Under the pieces are notes generated by a model. It saw only the letters and a program-made list of their open reading frames with translations. It did no database searches and was not told where the DNA came from. Positions 25,049 through 33,349 of a DNA stretch of 64,000 nucleotides are shown one piece after another. Numbering within the stretch: the first letter of the stretch is position 1; every line of letters begins with the position of its first letter. The DNA is from Streptomyces sp. DH5 (GTDB taxonomy: Bacteria; Actinomycetota; Actinomycetes; Streptomycetales; Streptomycetaceae). The DNA is taken from assembly GCF_020873915.1 (NCBI RefSeq), contig NZ_JAHWGP010000014.1, positions 101,634 through 165,633 on the forward strand, read 5' to 3'. The position numbers and the translations under genes are program-made.

Positions 25049-26737
25049 ATGGAGGACGCTACGTCCTCGGACGCGGCGAGTGCGTCCGCCGGCGCGGAGG
25101 CCGGGCCCAAGGTCGTCTGGCCGCCCGTAACAGTCCCCGGGCAGGGGACGGTCCCGCGCAACGGGGACCGGGCCGAGTCACGGTCCCCACGTCAGGGGAC
25201 CGGGGACGGCCCCCGCGTCGAATCCGAAGACGGTCCCCGCAGTGGGGCCCGTCCCTTGGGACCGAATCCCGGGGACCGATCGCACCATGGATCTGCTCCG
25301 GGGCCGCCGGAGGGCGCGGTCCCGTCCCGCGACCGGGCACGGGCCGGGGACCGGATATCCGTCGGTGTAGGAGAGATGCAGGCCGGCGGCGTGGGGACCG
25401 GACCGCAGGCCGGGGACCATGCCGGTCCGGGCGGACCGGTCCCGTCCCCGGAGCGGGACCAAGAGCCCGGTCCCGGCCACCTGGTCCCCGATGTGGGGAC
25501 CGGTCCCCAGGATGCGGGCATCGCCCGGGGGTACCGTACGGCAGGGGACCATGGCCCCCGAGGGACCGCGGGGACCGGGCAGGTGCAGGACGGGACCGTG
25601 GTCCCGGGCGACGGTCCGGGGACCGGGGACCATGGAAGCGCCGGCGGCGGAGCGGCGGAGGACGGGGCCGTGCTGCTGGACGAGGTCCGGGCGGCGATCG
25701 GCCGGTACGTGGTGCTGCCGAGCGAGGAGGCGCTGACCGCGGTCACGCTGTGGGTGGCGGCCTCCCACATCCAGCCCGCCCTGCAGCACGCGCCACGCCT
25801 GGCGGTGGTCGGCCCGACGAAGGGGTGCGGCAAGTCCCGCGTCCTGGACGTGCTCCACGAGACGGTGCACCAGCCGATGATGACGGTGAACACGTCGCCT
25901 GCGGTGGTCTTCCGCGTCATCGGCAAGAATCCGCCGACGCTGCTGGTGGACGAGGCCGACACCATCTTCGGCCCCAAGGCCGGCGACAAGGAGGACCTGC
26001 GCGGTCTGCTGAACGCCGGGCACCAGCGCAACCGGCCCGCCTGGCGGATCTCCGGGCCGGAGCACAAGCCGACCGCGCTCCCCACCTTCGCCATGGCCGC
26101 GCTGGCCGGGATCGGCGACCTGCCGGACACGATCATGGACCGGGCGGTCGTGCTCCGCATGCAAAAGCGCAAGCCGGGTGAGCGCATCACCCCGTTCCGC
26201 TCGCGCTACTCACTGCCCGAACTGCACGCGCTGCGCGACCGGCTGACCGCCTGGCTGACCCCGCTGCGTGGCACGGCTGCCGCTCTGGTGCCGGCGATGC
26301 CGGTCGAGGACCGGGCCGCGGACACCTGGGAGCCGCTGGTCATCGTCGCCGACCTGGCCGGCGGCCACTGGCCCACCAGCGCCCGCGCCGCCTGCCTGGC
26401 GATGACCCGGCACGAGGTGGTCCAGGACGAGCAGACGACCCTGAAGACGCGACTGCTGCGCGACATCCGCCGCATCTTCGAACAGGAGGGCAACAAGGAG
26501 GCCCTGCGCTCGCAGGACCTGCTCGCCGCGCTGCTGACGGACGCCGAGTCCCCATGGCCGGACTACGGCGCCAAGGGGCTGAATGCCTACCACTTGTCGG
26601 CGCTGCTCAGGGACTTCGGCATCCGCCCGGCCAACTACCGCTTCGAACAGGGCCGTCAGGCCAAGGCGTACGCCCGCAACCAGTTCCTCGACGCCTGGGC
26701 CCGCTACTGCCCCGACCCCACCCCCGCTCCCGCGTAG
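25049..26737 (+). CDS. DUF3631 domain P-loop protein (likely replication/plasmid function)
   Basis: A 562-residue protein. Residues 1-210 are low-complexity, rich in Gly, Pro, Asp and Arg, and encoded by the GGGAC-dense segment. The rest is a P-loop ATPase: Walker A GPTKGCGKS (255-263), Walker B LLVDEADTIFG near residue 300, NAGHQRNRPAWRI, and a helical DUF3631 C-terminal domain (about 380-555: FRSRYSLPEL to LDAWARYCPD). DUF3631 proteins are common in actinobacterial plasmids and integrative elements, where they are thought to be DNA helicase- or primase-linked; the exact role is unknown. ATG 25049 follows GAGAGGAACG. No separate initiator gene is visible, so it may serve in replication of the excised circle. 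Confidence 0.85.
   Translation: MEDATSSDAASASAGAEAGPKVVWPPVTVPGQGTVPRNGDRAESRSPRQGTGDGPRVESEDGPRSGARPLGPNPGDRSHHGSAPGPPEGAVPSRDRARAGDRISVGVGEMQAGGVGTGPQAGDHAGPGGPVPSPERDQEPGPGHLVPDVGTGPQDAGIARGYRTAGDHGPRGTAGTGQVQDGTVVPGDGPGTGDHGSAGGGAAEDGAVLLDEVRAAIGRYVVLPSEEALTAVTLWVAASHIQPALQHAPRLAVVGPTKGCGKSRVLDVLHETVHQPMMTVNTSPAVVFRVIGKNPPTLLVDEADTIFGPKAGDKEDLRGLLNAGHQRNRPAWRISGPEHKPTALPTFAMAALAGIGDLPDTIMDRAVVLRMQKRKPGERITPFRSRYSLPELHALRDRLTAWLTPLRGTAAALVPAMPVEDRAADTWEPLVIVADLAGGHWPTSARAACLAMTRHEVVQDEQTTLKTRLLRDIRRIFEQEGNKEALRSQDLLAALLTDAESPWPDYGAKGLNAYHLSALLRDFGIRPANYRFEQGRQAKAYARNQFLDAWARYCPDPTPAPA
25133..25632. repeat. GGGAC/GTCCC motif cluster within the DUF3631 5' coding region
   Basis: By hand count there are about 17 GGGAC and 13 GTCCC occurrences in 500 bp, many extended to GGGGACCGG or as abutting inverted pairs. 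The density ends abruptly where the ATPase domain begins. It resembles an iteron array but is irregular in spacing and lies in frame in a coding sequence. Confidence 0.7.
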
Positions 26738-26898
26738 CCGGTCCACGCAGGTGGGCACGAGTTCATGCCCGCACGTCCGGCCCCGGGCAAACCGCCCACT
26801 CCTCCGGCCGGGTCGCTGCCCATCGGTCTACCCGGTGCCACCGGCCCCAAGCACGCCCGCTGACCCGCCTCCCCCTGGGACCGTCTCGGTCCGTCCCA

Positions 26899-26980
26899 TC
26901 CGTCCCCGCGCAGGTCAGCGCGGGGACGGACTTCCTCGCCGCGACGGATCGATCCGTACCTGCGTGCCGGTCCGTACCTG
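26899..26980. promoter_or_regulatory. oriT-like hairpin and repeats before the mobilization genes
   Basis: The 313-bp gap 26738-27050 has no gene. It holds a perfect 13-bp inverted repeat with a 6-base loop (TCCGTCCCCGCGC arm at 26899-26911, complement at 26918-26930), a 14-bp palindrome ACGGATCGATCCGT at 26944-26957, and a 10-bp direct repeat TCCGTACCTG at 26953 and 26971. Its place just ahead of mobC and the relaxase fits an origin of transfer. Nick site unidentified. Confidence 0.5.
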
Positions 26981-27050
26981 TCCTGACCAGCCACGGGACG
27001 GATGCGACGGACGTGACGAAGCCCTGCCCGCACACCACTGGAGCACGACT

Positions 27051-27701
27051 ATGCACGATGCCCCCGCAGACGACGCCCCCTTCCGCCCCCGCGGGGAGCT
27101 CCTCGGGCCCGCCCACCGAGCAGCAGCAAGGTATGCCGTTGGACCGTCCAAGGGTCGGCCCAACGGGAGTCCCGCCCCGGGGGTGGCGGAGATCCTCGGG
27201 TGCCAGGGGGCGCCCGAGGGGGAACAGCGCGCCGAGGCCGCGGCCGTCGTCCTGCCGCGCGCCGCCGAAGCCGCCGCCCTGCACCGCATCGCCCGTCGCC
27301 GCAAGCGCAAAGACACCCAGCGCAAGGAACGCGTCGACGTGCGCTACAGCGTCGAAGAGAAGACCGCCATCCTCGCCAGGGCCCGGTCGCTCAACATCGC
27401 CGGCGCTCACTACGTCGGCGCCGTCGTCATGGCCCACCTCCACGGCAACCTCGCCCTGCCCGGCCAGCGCACGCCGCTGGACGACTACATCGACGAGCTG
27501 ACCGCCCTGCGCGAGCAGGTCGCCAAGATCGGCAACAACGCCAATCAGATCGCCCGGAAGCTCAACTCCGGCGGCCATCCACATCCTGGGGATACCGCCG
27601 CCCTGGCCCAGACCGAACGCACCCTGGGCGCGGTCCGTGCTGCCATCAGCGAGATCGCGGCAGCCGCGAACCAGACCGTCACCACCAAGGCCGCCCGGTG
27701 A
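27051..27701 (+). CDS. mobC: MobC-like mobilization accessory protein
   Basis: A 216-residue protein. The N-terminal 90 residues look disordered; then comes VRYSVEEKTAILARARSLNIAGAHYVGAVVMAHLHG, a ribbon-helix-helix-like DNA-binding stretch, and the MobC signature ELTALREQVAKIGNNANQIARKLNSGG. These proteins help the relaxase load at oriT. ATG 27051 follows GGAG at 9 bases; the frame is open upstream through the DUF3631 gene and is not used. Its stop overlaps the relaxase GTG (GTGA), so the two are co-translated. Confidence 0.85.
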   Translation: MHDAPADDAPFRPRGELLGPAHRAAARYAVGPSKGRPNGSPAPGVAEILGCQGAPEGEQRAEAAAVVLPRAAEAAALHRIARRRKRKDTQRKERVDVRYSVEEKTAILARARSLNIAGAHYVGAVVMAHLHGNLALPGQRTPLDDYIDELTALREQVAKIGNNANQIARKLNSGGHPHPGDTAALAQTERTLGAVRAAISEIAAAANQTVTTKAAR

Positions 27702-29416
27702 TCGCCAAGATCAGCAGCGGCAAGGACACGGCCGGCCTGATCCGCTACCTGTTCGACACCACGAAGGCCAAAGACCACACCGACCCCCACCTCGTCGCCT
27801 CCTGGGACGGCTTCGCCCCCGACCCCGGCCGCACCGACGACTTCGCCGCGACGAAGAAGCTCCTGGTGGCCGACCTCGACCTGCGCGTCAAGCAAGCCCG
27901 CCGACTCGGCCGAGCGCCCGAGCGGCACGTCTGGCACTGCTCCCTCCGCGCCGCCACAACCGACCGCCACCTCAGCGACGAGGAGTGGGCCGACATAGCC
28001 CGCCGCGTTGTGGCCGCCACCGGCATCGCGCCCCAGGACGACCCGGACGGCTGCCGCTGGGTCGCCGTCCGCCACGCGTCCGACCACATCCACATCGCCG
28101 CCACCAAGGTCCGCGGCGACCTGCGCACCGCACGCCACTGGAACGACTACCTCACCGCCGACCGCGAACTCGCCATCATCGAGAAGGAATACGGCCTCTT
28201 CCAAGTCGTCCGCGGAGACCGCACCGCCGCCAAGCGCCCCACCCGCGCCGAACAGGAAAAGGCCCGCCGCCAAGGCCAGGACAAGCCGGCTCGCGAACGT
28301 CTGCGTGCCATCGTGCGTACCGCCGTGGCCGCCACCACCAACATGGAGGAGTTCGTCCGCCTGCTCAGCCTCACCGACGGTGTGCTGGTCGAAGTCGTGT
28401 ACTTCCCTTCCGGCGACGTACGCGGCTACAAGGTCGCCAGCGAAGACAACACCACCGCCGGCAAGGAACCCGTCTGGTACTCCGGCTCCGAACTCGCGCC
28501 GGACCTGTCCTTCCCCAAGATCCGAGCACGCCTGGAGGCCACCGGCCCGCAGCCCACCAGTCAGCCGGGCAGGCGCAGGCCCAACCCCTGGCACCAGGCC
28601 ACCGCCGCCACCGAACGCATCCCCCAGCACCTCACCGGAAACGACGACCGAGCCTCCCAGGCCCACCTCGCCGCCTTCGGTGAAGCCCTCGACACCCTGC
28701 CCCTCCTCGCCCCCGCACCCATCCGCGCCCAGCTCCGCGATGCCGCCGCAGCCTTCGAGCGCGCCACCCGCTCCCGCGTCCAGGCCGAACACCACCACGC
28801 CCGCGCCCTGCGCGGCGCCGTACGGGCGATGCTCCGCGAGCCCGCACCCAGGGACGGCACGGCTCTGGCGATGTTCCTCGATGCCGCGATCCTCGTCGCC
28901 ATCGCGGCCACCCGCTGGCACCAGCTCCGCCACCACGACCAGCAGGTCGCCGCCGCCCAGCAGACCCTGCTCCACCTCCAAGCCGCCTACGACCAGGCAG
29001 CAGCCGCACCCCTGACCGCCCTCATCCAGCGCCGACCGCCCCAACAGACAGTGGACCGGCACATCCACCACATCCGTCGGGCCGTGCCCGAGCACGCGGA
29101 GCAGGTCCTCAAAGACCCCGCTATCGACGCCCTCACCGCCGCACTCGCCCAAGCGGAAACACTCGGCCACGACCCGGAGCGACTCCTCAGTCAGGCCGTT
29201 GACCAACGTGCCCTGGACGACGCCCGCTCCCCCGCAAGGACCTTGGCCTGGCGTATACAGCGCTTCAGCGCACGGCCCGCGCCCAGCGCACGCGCCCGCG
29301 CGGCACAGGCCCGCAGCGCAGCACGGCCCGAAGGGGCACCGCAGCGCCCCAGCGCTCCGGCCCACGAAACAACCGCCGTCTCGCCCCTGTCACCGCCGCA
29401 AGCACGTCGGCGCTGA
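27698..29416 (+). CDS. relaxase/mobilization nuclease
   Basis: A 572-residue HUH-type relaxase. The N terminus MIAKISSGKDTAGLIRYLFD contains a Tyr at residue 17 that could be the nicking residue, and HASDHIHIAAT (His126, His130, His132) forms the metal-binding triad. It would nick oriT and lead the strand to the recipient. After residue 300 the sequence becomes helical and Ala/Arg/His-rich with a possible hydrophobic segment (MFLDAAILVAIAATRW). The start is GTG 27698, coupled to mobC. No coupling protein is encoded nearby, so transfer depends on a helper. Confidence 0.88.
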   Translation: MIAKISSGKDTAGLIRYLFDTTKAKDHTDPHLVASWDGFAPDPGRTDDFAATKKLLVADLDLRVKQARRLGRAPERHVWHCSLRAATTDRHLSDEEWADIARRVVAATGIAPQDDPDGCRWVAVRHASDHIHIAATKVRGDLRTARHWNDYLTADRELAIIEKEYGLFQVVRGDRTAAKRPTRAEQEKARRQGQDKPARERLRAIVRTAVAATTNMEEFVRLLSLTDGVLVEVVYFPSGDVRGYKVASEDNTTAGKEPVWYSGSELAPDLSFPKIRARLEATGPQPTSQPGRRRPNPWHQATAATERIPQHLTGNDDRASQAHLAAFGEALDTLPLLAPAPIRAQLRDAAAAFERATRSRVQAEHHHARALRGAVRAMLREPAPRDGTALAMFLDAAILVAIAATRWHQLRHHDQQVAAAQQTLLHLQAAYDQAAAAPLTALIQRRPPQQTVDRHIHHIRRAVPEHAEQVLKDPAIDALTAALAQAETLGHDPERLLSQAVDQRALDDARSPARTLAWRIQRFSARPAPSARARAAQARSAARPEGAPQRPSAPAHETTAVSPLSPPQARRR

Positions 29417-29761
29417 TCACGACCGCGCGGACAGCCTGGGGGCAAGCAACTCCAGCGCTTCCTCCCAGTGGTAGCGGTCAGCTCCGCCGCCGGCCTTCGG
29501 CCGGTGAGGATCGTACGAGCCGATCAGGACGCCCATCTCGCGCAGCCGGTCCAGGCTCTGGTGGTATGCGGGGTGGGCGGCCTGGGCGGAGTTCAGGTAA
29601 GGCAGCACGGCGACCGGGACGCCCATGGCTGGCGAAGGATGCCTCCGAGAGGAGCCTGTCGGGGTTGTCCCTGGCGGTGACCAGCAACTGCCCGGCGGTC
29701 TCGGTCCCACTCTCATTGGAGGAAAAGGGACGATTGCGCACCATGAAACACCTGCAAACAA
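29417..29761 (-). pseudogene. 3' remnant of a flavoprotein gene
   Basis: The minus strand encodes GVPVAVLPYLNSAQAAHPAYHQSLDRLREMGVLIGSYDP to the stop, the C-terminal third of an actinobacterial flavoprotein (phosphopantothenoylcysteine decarboxylase-like). Upstream, related sequence (TARDNPDRLLSEASFA) is in a different frame, and the N-terminal two thirds are missing. So this is a frameshifted, truncated relic in the cargo part of the element, tail to tail with the relaxase gene. Confidence 0.6.
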
Positions 29762-29887
29762 GCCAACTACATGGCACTTGCAAGAGTCGCCAACTCCCGT
29801 TCACTCACCTGTAACCGCCTGCAGAAAATCTCCCCCTGGCACGTTGATCAACTCCACAGGGCGTGCCACCTATTGGGGGAGGAGCAG

Positions 29888-30973
29888 ATGCGAAGGTATC
29901 GGAGCTACGGTGCTGGAATCGCGGCGGTAGCAGGCGGGTTGCTCGCCACGCTCCTGTCGCCCACCGCCCAGGCCGCTCCTGCACCACTCACCGATCCGGC
30001 CAAGGCGGCAGCACTGGCTGCCAGACTCGGCGATGACCGGACCGCAGGTGTCTACCATGAGGACGGACGCCTCGTCGTGGCGGTCACCGATGAGGGTGCG
30101 GCAGAAGAGGTTCGGGACGCGGGTGCCACGCCGAAGGCCGTTGAGCACAGTGCGGCTGAGCTCGAAGCCACTCACGCCGAATTGGATGAGCTGGCGGGTA
30201 TCCCCAACACCTCATGGGGTGTGGATCCCAGCAGTAATCAGGTGACCGTCAGGATATATGACGGAGTGTCCGCTGATGATCGGGCCCGGATTGAGCGGGT
30301 TGCCACGGCTCGCGGCGACGCGGTGAGCATCGAGAAGCGTTCGGGCAAGCTGGAGCGCACTGCCTACGCAATGCGCGGTGGTCTCGGCATCATCGAATCT
30401 GGCGGCAGCAGATGCAGTGCCGGTTTCAACGTCCAGAACACCTCGGGTGAGAAGTTCATGCTGACTGCCGGACACTGTGTGGTCGGCGGCCGTTACACCT
30501 GGTATCGGTGGAGCGGCAACATCAAGCTGGGCACGATAGTTGCCTGGAACAACGAGCCCGGCGACTGGGCCGTCGTGGACTACACGAATCCCGACGTCTC
30601 ACCCTACGGCACGATCCAGTACAGAGACGGCTCCGAGGGGCAGATCACGAGTTCGCGGTGGGTTTCGGACGGCGAAAAGGTGAAGCGGGTGGGCAGCACG
30701 AGCCAGGACCGCGATGGGATGGTGCTCGATCCCAGCGTCACCGTCAACTACACCGACGGATCGACGCTCTACAACATGATCGAAACGAGCCTCTGCGTCC
30801 AGTTCGGTGACAGCGGAGGTCCCATGTTCGCTGGGACGACCGCGCTTGGCCTTAACTCCGGTGGCAACTATGCCGATAAAGCCTGTGGCGACACAGATCC
30901 GCAACCGGACCGGGTGTCCTATTACCACCCCGTGCAGGACGTTCTCAACAAGCAGGGCTTGAAGGTCTACTGA
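29888..30973 (+). CDS. secreted S1 serine protease, streptogrisin-like
   Basis: A 361-residue secreted protease. A signal peptide (MRRYRSYGAGIAAVAGGLLATLLSPTAQAA) is followed by an alpha-lytic-type propeptide (about 35-160) and a chymotrypsin-fold domain with the catalytic triad His196 (LTAGHC), Asp226 (DWAVVDY) and Ser309 (GDSGGP). Cysteines flank each site as in streptogrisins. The start ATG at 29888 follows GGAGGAG; an upstream ATG at 29771 lacks a signal peptide. Codon use is visibly less GC-rich than in the mob genes, so it may have a separate origin. A strong hairpin follows 32 bp after the stop. Confidence 0.92.
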   Translation: MRRYRSYGAGIAAVAGGLLATLLSPTAQAAPAPLTDPAKAAALAARLGDDRTAGVYHEDGRLVVAVTDEGAAEEVRDAGATPKAVEHSAAELEATHAELDELAGIPNTSWGVDPSSNQVTVRIYDGVSADDRARIERVATARGDAVSIEKRSGKLERTAYAMRGGLGIIESGGSRCSAGFNVQNTSGEKFMLTAGHCVVGGRYTWYRWSGNIKLGTIVAWNNEPGDWAVVDYTNPDVSPYGTIQYRDGSEGQITSSRWVSDGEKVKRVGSTSQDRDGMVLDPSVTVNYTDGSTLYNMIETSLCVQFGDSGGPMFAGTTALGLNSGGNYADKACGDTDPQPDRVSYYHPVQDVLNKQGLKVY

Positions 30974-31004
30974 CCTGACCAAGAGTAGTGCTCGGGGCTC
31001 ATTC

Positions 31005-31054
31005 CCCAGTGACCCGGTAGGAGCCGACGCCGTTAGCCCTACCGGGTCACTGGG
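31005..31054. terminator. 17-bp perfect hairpin after the protease gene
   Basis: CCCAGTGACCCGGTAGG and its exact complement enclose a 16-base loop. It ends the protease transcript. The right arm also contains the stop of a short minus-strand frame (31047-31349) that I do not accept as a gene. Confidence 0.85.
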
Positions 31055-31326
31055 TGATCCCGGAGCGCAGCTCAATTTGGTGGAAGCTGTCAATGCGTCC
31101 CTTTGTGCGACGTTTGACAGCGGGAGTGGTCCCGCCGACGCCCCTGGGTGGGCCGCTAGCGGGGCTGCGCCCATAGCCAGCCGTCTTGTCACGTTGCAAT
31201 AACAGTCCCGACCGGCGAGAGAACCGGTCGAACCCGGGCCGGGGCCAGCACGTCACAGTGCCGGCACGTAGCCTCCGCCCGTCCAACGCACACCCCACCG
31301 GTGCACGGCCAGTCCCTGGGAGACCC

Positions 31327-32247
31327 ATGCGTACGAACATCACCCGCACCGTCCGCCTTCTCGCCGCACTCGCTGTAGGAGCTGGTGCAGCCGCAGGCTG
31401 CGGCGGTGGAAAGGCCGATAATGGCGGAGTGGAGGTCCGCAGCAGCGAATCAGCGCCACAGTTGGGGGATCGCGCCCGTCAGGTCGCCGATGCATGGAAC
31501 GGCTCCAAGGCCGCCGAGGTGTGGCACGAGGGCTACTACCCCCTGGAGGCGGTGGTCCAACTGCCTGAGAACGGCCTTCGCAGCACGGCCGACAGGAGTG
31601 CCTACGAAACTGGGAACTTCGACCTGAGAGGGGAGCTCCCCGCCGCCCCGCGCAAGGCCGGGCGGGTGGCGTGGAAGAGCGGGTACTCGATCACTATGCA
31701 GGTCATGGGGGCAGAGAAGGCGTATAAGGCCCTGGACCGGGACAGCAGCCCCGGACCGCGCCTTACCGTGACCGAGGCGAAGCTGGGGGAAATGACGGTG
31801 GGCACCAGCCGCGGCCCGGCGACCGTCCCGGCCTGGCTGTTCACCCTGGACGGCTACGACACTCCGCTCAAACGGGCTGCGGTCAGCCCATCCAAGCTTC
31901 CCGAGCCACCGATCAAGCCCCTCGGACAAGAGGTGCCCACCGACGTGCTGGCGCCGCTCGGCGGGTTGGCGAACGTGGCGCAGGACAGCCGGTCCGTCAC
32001 CGTGGCGGCCACCCACGGATCCTGCGACAACGGCCCTGCCGTGGACGCGCTGGAGACAAGCGACAGTGTGGTGCTGTCCGCATCCGTTGTGGGGTCAAAG
32101 GACGGCAACTGTCCTGGCGCGAAGCTGAGCGAGAAGGTGACGGTGGAGCTGGATCGGCCGGTCGGCAACCGTATTGTCCTGGACGCGTTCACGGGCCGAC
32201 CGGTGCCGTACAGCGAGTGGCCCGGGGCTTCACAAAGTTGGAGTTGA
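31327..32247 (+). CDS. hypothetical lipoprotein
   Basis: A 306-residue protein with a short signal sequence (MRTNITRTVRLLAALAVGAGAAAGC) and lipobox AAGC, hence membrane-anchored outside the cell. The rest is a soluble domain with two cysteines (SCDNGP and NCPGAK) that could form a disulfide. No enzyme motif is seen. ATG 31327 follows GGGAG at 7 bases. The 353-bp gap before it holds the protease terminator and an 8-bp inverted repeat (GCTGTCAA...TTGACAGC at about 31086-31124), but no gene. It is element cargo; function unknown. Confidence 0.82.
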   Translation: MRTNITRTVRLLAALAVGAGAAAGCGGGKADNGGVEVRSSESAPQLGDRARQVADAWNGSKAAEVWHEGYYPLEAVVQLPENGLRSTADRSAYETGNFDLRGELPAAPRKAGRVAWKSGYSITMQVMGAEKAYKALDRDSSPGPRLTVTEAKLGEMTVGTSRGPATVPAWLFTLDGYDTPLKRAAVSPSKLPEPPIKPLGQEVPTDVLAPLGGLANVAQDSRSVTVAATHGSCDNGPAVDALETSDSVVLSASVVGSKDGNCPGAKLSEKVTVELDRPVGNRIVLDAFTGRPVPYSEWPGASQSWS

Positions 32248-32389
32248 GGCCGTCCCGCGAACATATGCCCGCGCCGCATGCAACGGCAGCGCCCGAGTAG
32301 CCCGTTGACGTGATCAATGACATTCCAACGAGCGCATAGGGCCTTGAGCTCGAAGAACTTTTCCTCCGGGCCAGAGCCCGCTTCCCCAG

Positions 32390-32670
32390 GTGGAAGCCCG
32401 TCTCCGCTACGCCCCCTGGCGGGTGGCCGGCGCACTCCTCGCCACGTGGCTCCTCGCCTCCGGCCAGTGGCACGACACCCCGCTCCTCGTCCACGGAATC
32501 GAGTGGCTCGCCGTCGCCGGCGCCGCCGTCGTCATCAGACGCGTCGACGACACCCTCGGCCGGGTCGTACCGGGACGCACAGTTCACCGCCGCCGCGTCC
32601 CGGTACGTCAACCGCAAAGTCCATGCCAAGAGCGACACCGAGCAGGGATGGCAGAACGCCCATGGAAGCG
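32390..32670 (+). pseudogene. possible decayed membrane-protein fragment
   Basis: The 428-bp gap 32248-32675 has coding-like stretches but no complete gene. One frame gives YAPWRVAGALLATWLLASGQW and HGIEWLAVAGAAVVIRRVDDTL, two hydrophobic segments, and then coding character shifts to another frame (AQFTAAASRYVNRKVHAKSDTEQGW). I read this as a relic of a membrane protein with at least one frameshift. The family is not identified. Confidence 0.35.
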
Positions 32671-32675
32671 GCCTA

Positions 32676-33128
32676 TCACTGCGCGATATCGCGCCACCAT
32701 GTAGCGACGCGGCTGTCCATCCAGTAGAGCATCTCGGCCTTACCTGTCGTGCTGTCGGAGCCGCCTTGGCTGTTCTCGATCGGCCAGCGCTTCCCCTTGA
32801 ACAGTTGCGCCGAAATCCGGCTGAGAGCTGCATGCTCGTTGCTCTGCTGGCGCTCGGGAAGCCCGGAGCGCTGCAAGATCTCCGTGAACGTGACCTTCTC
32901 GTCAGGGCGTTCGGCAGTTGCCTCGAAGAGGGCGCGGACCCCGGGAAGATGGTTCACCTTGCTCCACAGCAGCGCAACCTGTGCCTTTGTCCATAGCCCT
33001 TGACGCCCGAGGTCGACAGCGGTGTCCGTTCCGTCGATTGCCGCCAGCAGTCCGTTGAGCTTGGCGTTGAGAGATTCGACGTCCGCGAGTGCGGCAACGA
33101 CAGCAGCACGGAGAGTTGCGTGATCCAT
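32676..33128 (-). CDS. hypothetical protein of the element (DUF6416-like by memory)
   Basis: A 150-residue soluble protein: MDHATLRAAVVAALADVESLNAKLNGLLAAIDG, then LPGVRALFEATAERPDEKVTFTEILQRSGLPERQQSNEHAALSRISAQLF and a C-terminal KAEMLYWMDSRVATWWRDI. The middle part reads like a winged-helix domain. It resembles DUF6416 proteins from memory, which I could not check. ATG 33128 follows AGGGGG. Just upstream are two TTCGT/ACGAA palindromes that look like operators, suggesting it is controlled, possibly by itself. It is the last gene before attR. Confidence 0.7.
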   Translation of the reverse strand: MDHATLRAAVVAALADVESLNAKLNGLLAAIDGTDTAVDLGRQGLWTKAQVALLWSKVNHLPGVRALFEATAERPDEKVTFTEILQRSGLPERQQSNEHAALSRISAQLFKGKRWPIENSQGGSDSTTGKAEMLYWMDSRVATWWRDIAQ

Positions 33129-33145
33129 TATGAGACCCCCTTCGT

Positions 33146-33201
33146 GCGGGTTCGTGGACGAATCCGCACGCGGGAGATCGTATGGATTCGTCTACGAATC
33201 C
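33146..33201. promoter_or_regulatory. pair of TTCGT-N2-ACGAA palindromes
   Basis: Site A (33146-33167) reads GCGGGTTCGTGG then ACGAATCCGC, one mismatch between the arms. Site B (33184-33201) is GGATTCGTCTACGAATCC, perfect. Centres are 36 bp apart and lie 28 and 64 bp upstream of the ATG at 33128. Two copies of one palindrome before a gene are typical of a repressor-controlled promoter. Confidence 0.6.
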
Positions 33202-33349
33202 ACAAGAGGCTTGAGGGTGGTTCCGGTTGCCGCTGTGCAGTTCGGCGAACGGCGGCTTGCCCTGGAAGGCAGTGAACTCGTCGATCAGGTCACTCTTTGC
33301 CCCCTACCGCTCCGTTGGCCGTGCAGGGGCCCTCTGGTGAGAGGCCTCG

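Noticed and set aside
25133-25632. CRISPR or simple tandem repeat in the GGGAC-rich stretch
   Set aside because: Spacing is irregular and motifs occur on both strands; it lies in an open frame ahead of a P-loop domain.
31047-31349. Minus-strand frame ending in a basic peptide (KRRTKGRIDSF) after the protease gene
   Set aside because: Its stop lies in the terminator arm, the start region overlaps the lipoprotein gene, and no family is recognisable.
32676-33128. Classical toxin-antitoxin pair at the end of the element
   Set aside because: Only one intact gene is seen; the neighbouring sequence at 32390-32670 is broken, and neither matches a toxin family I know.
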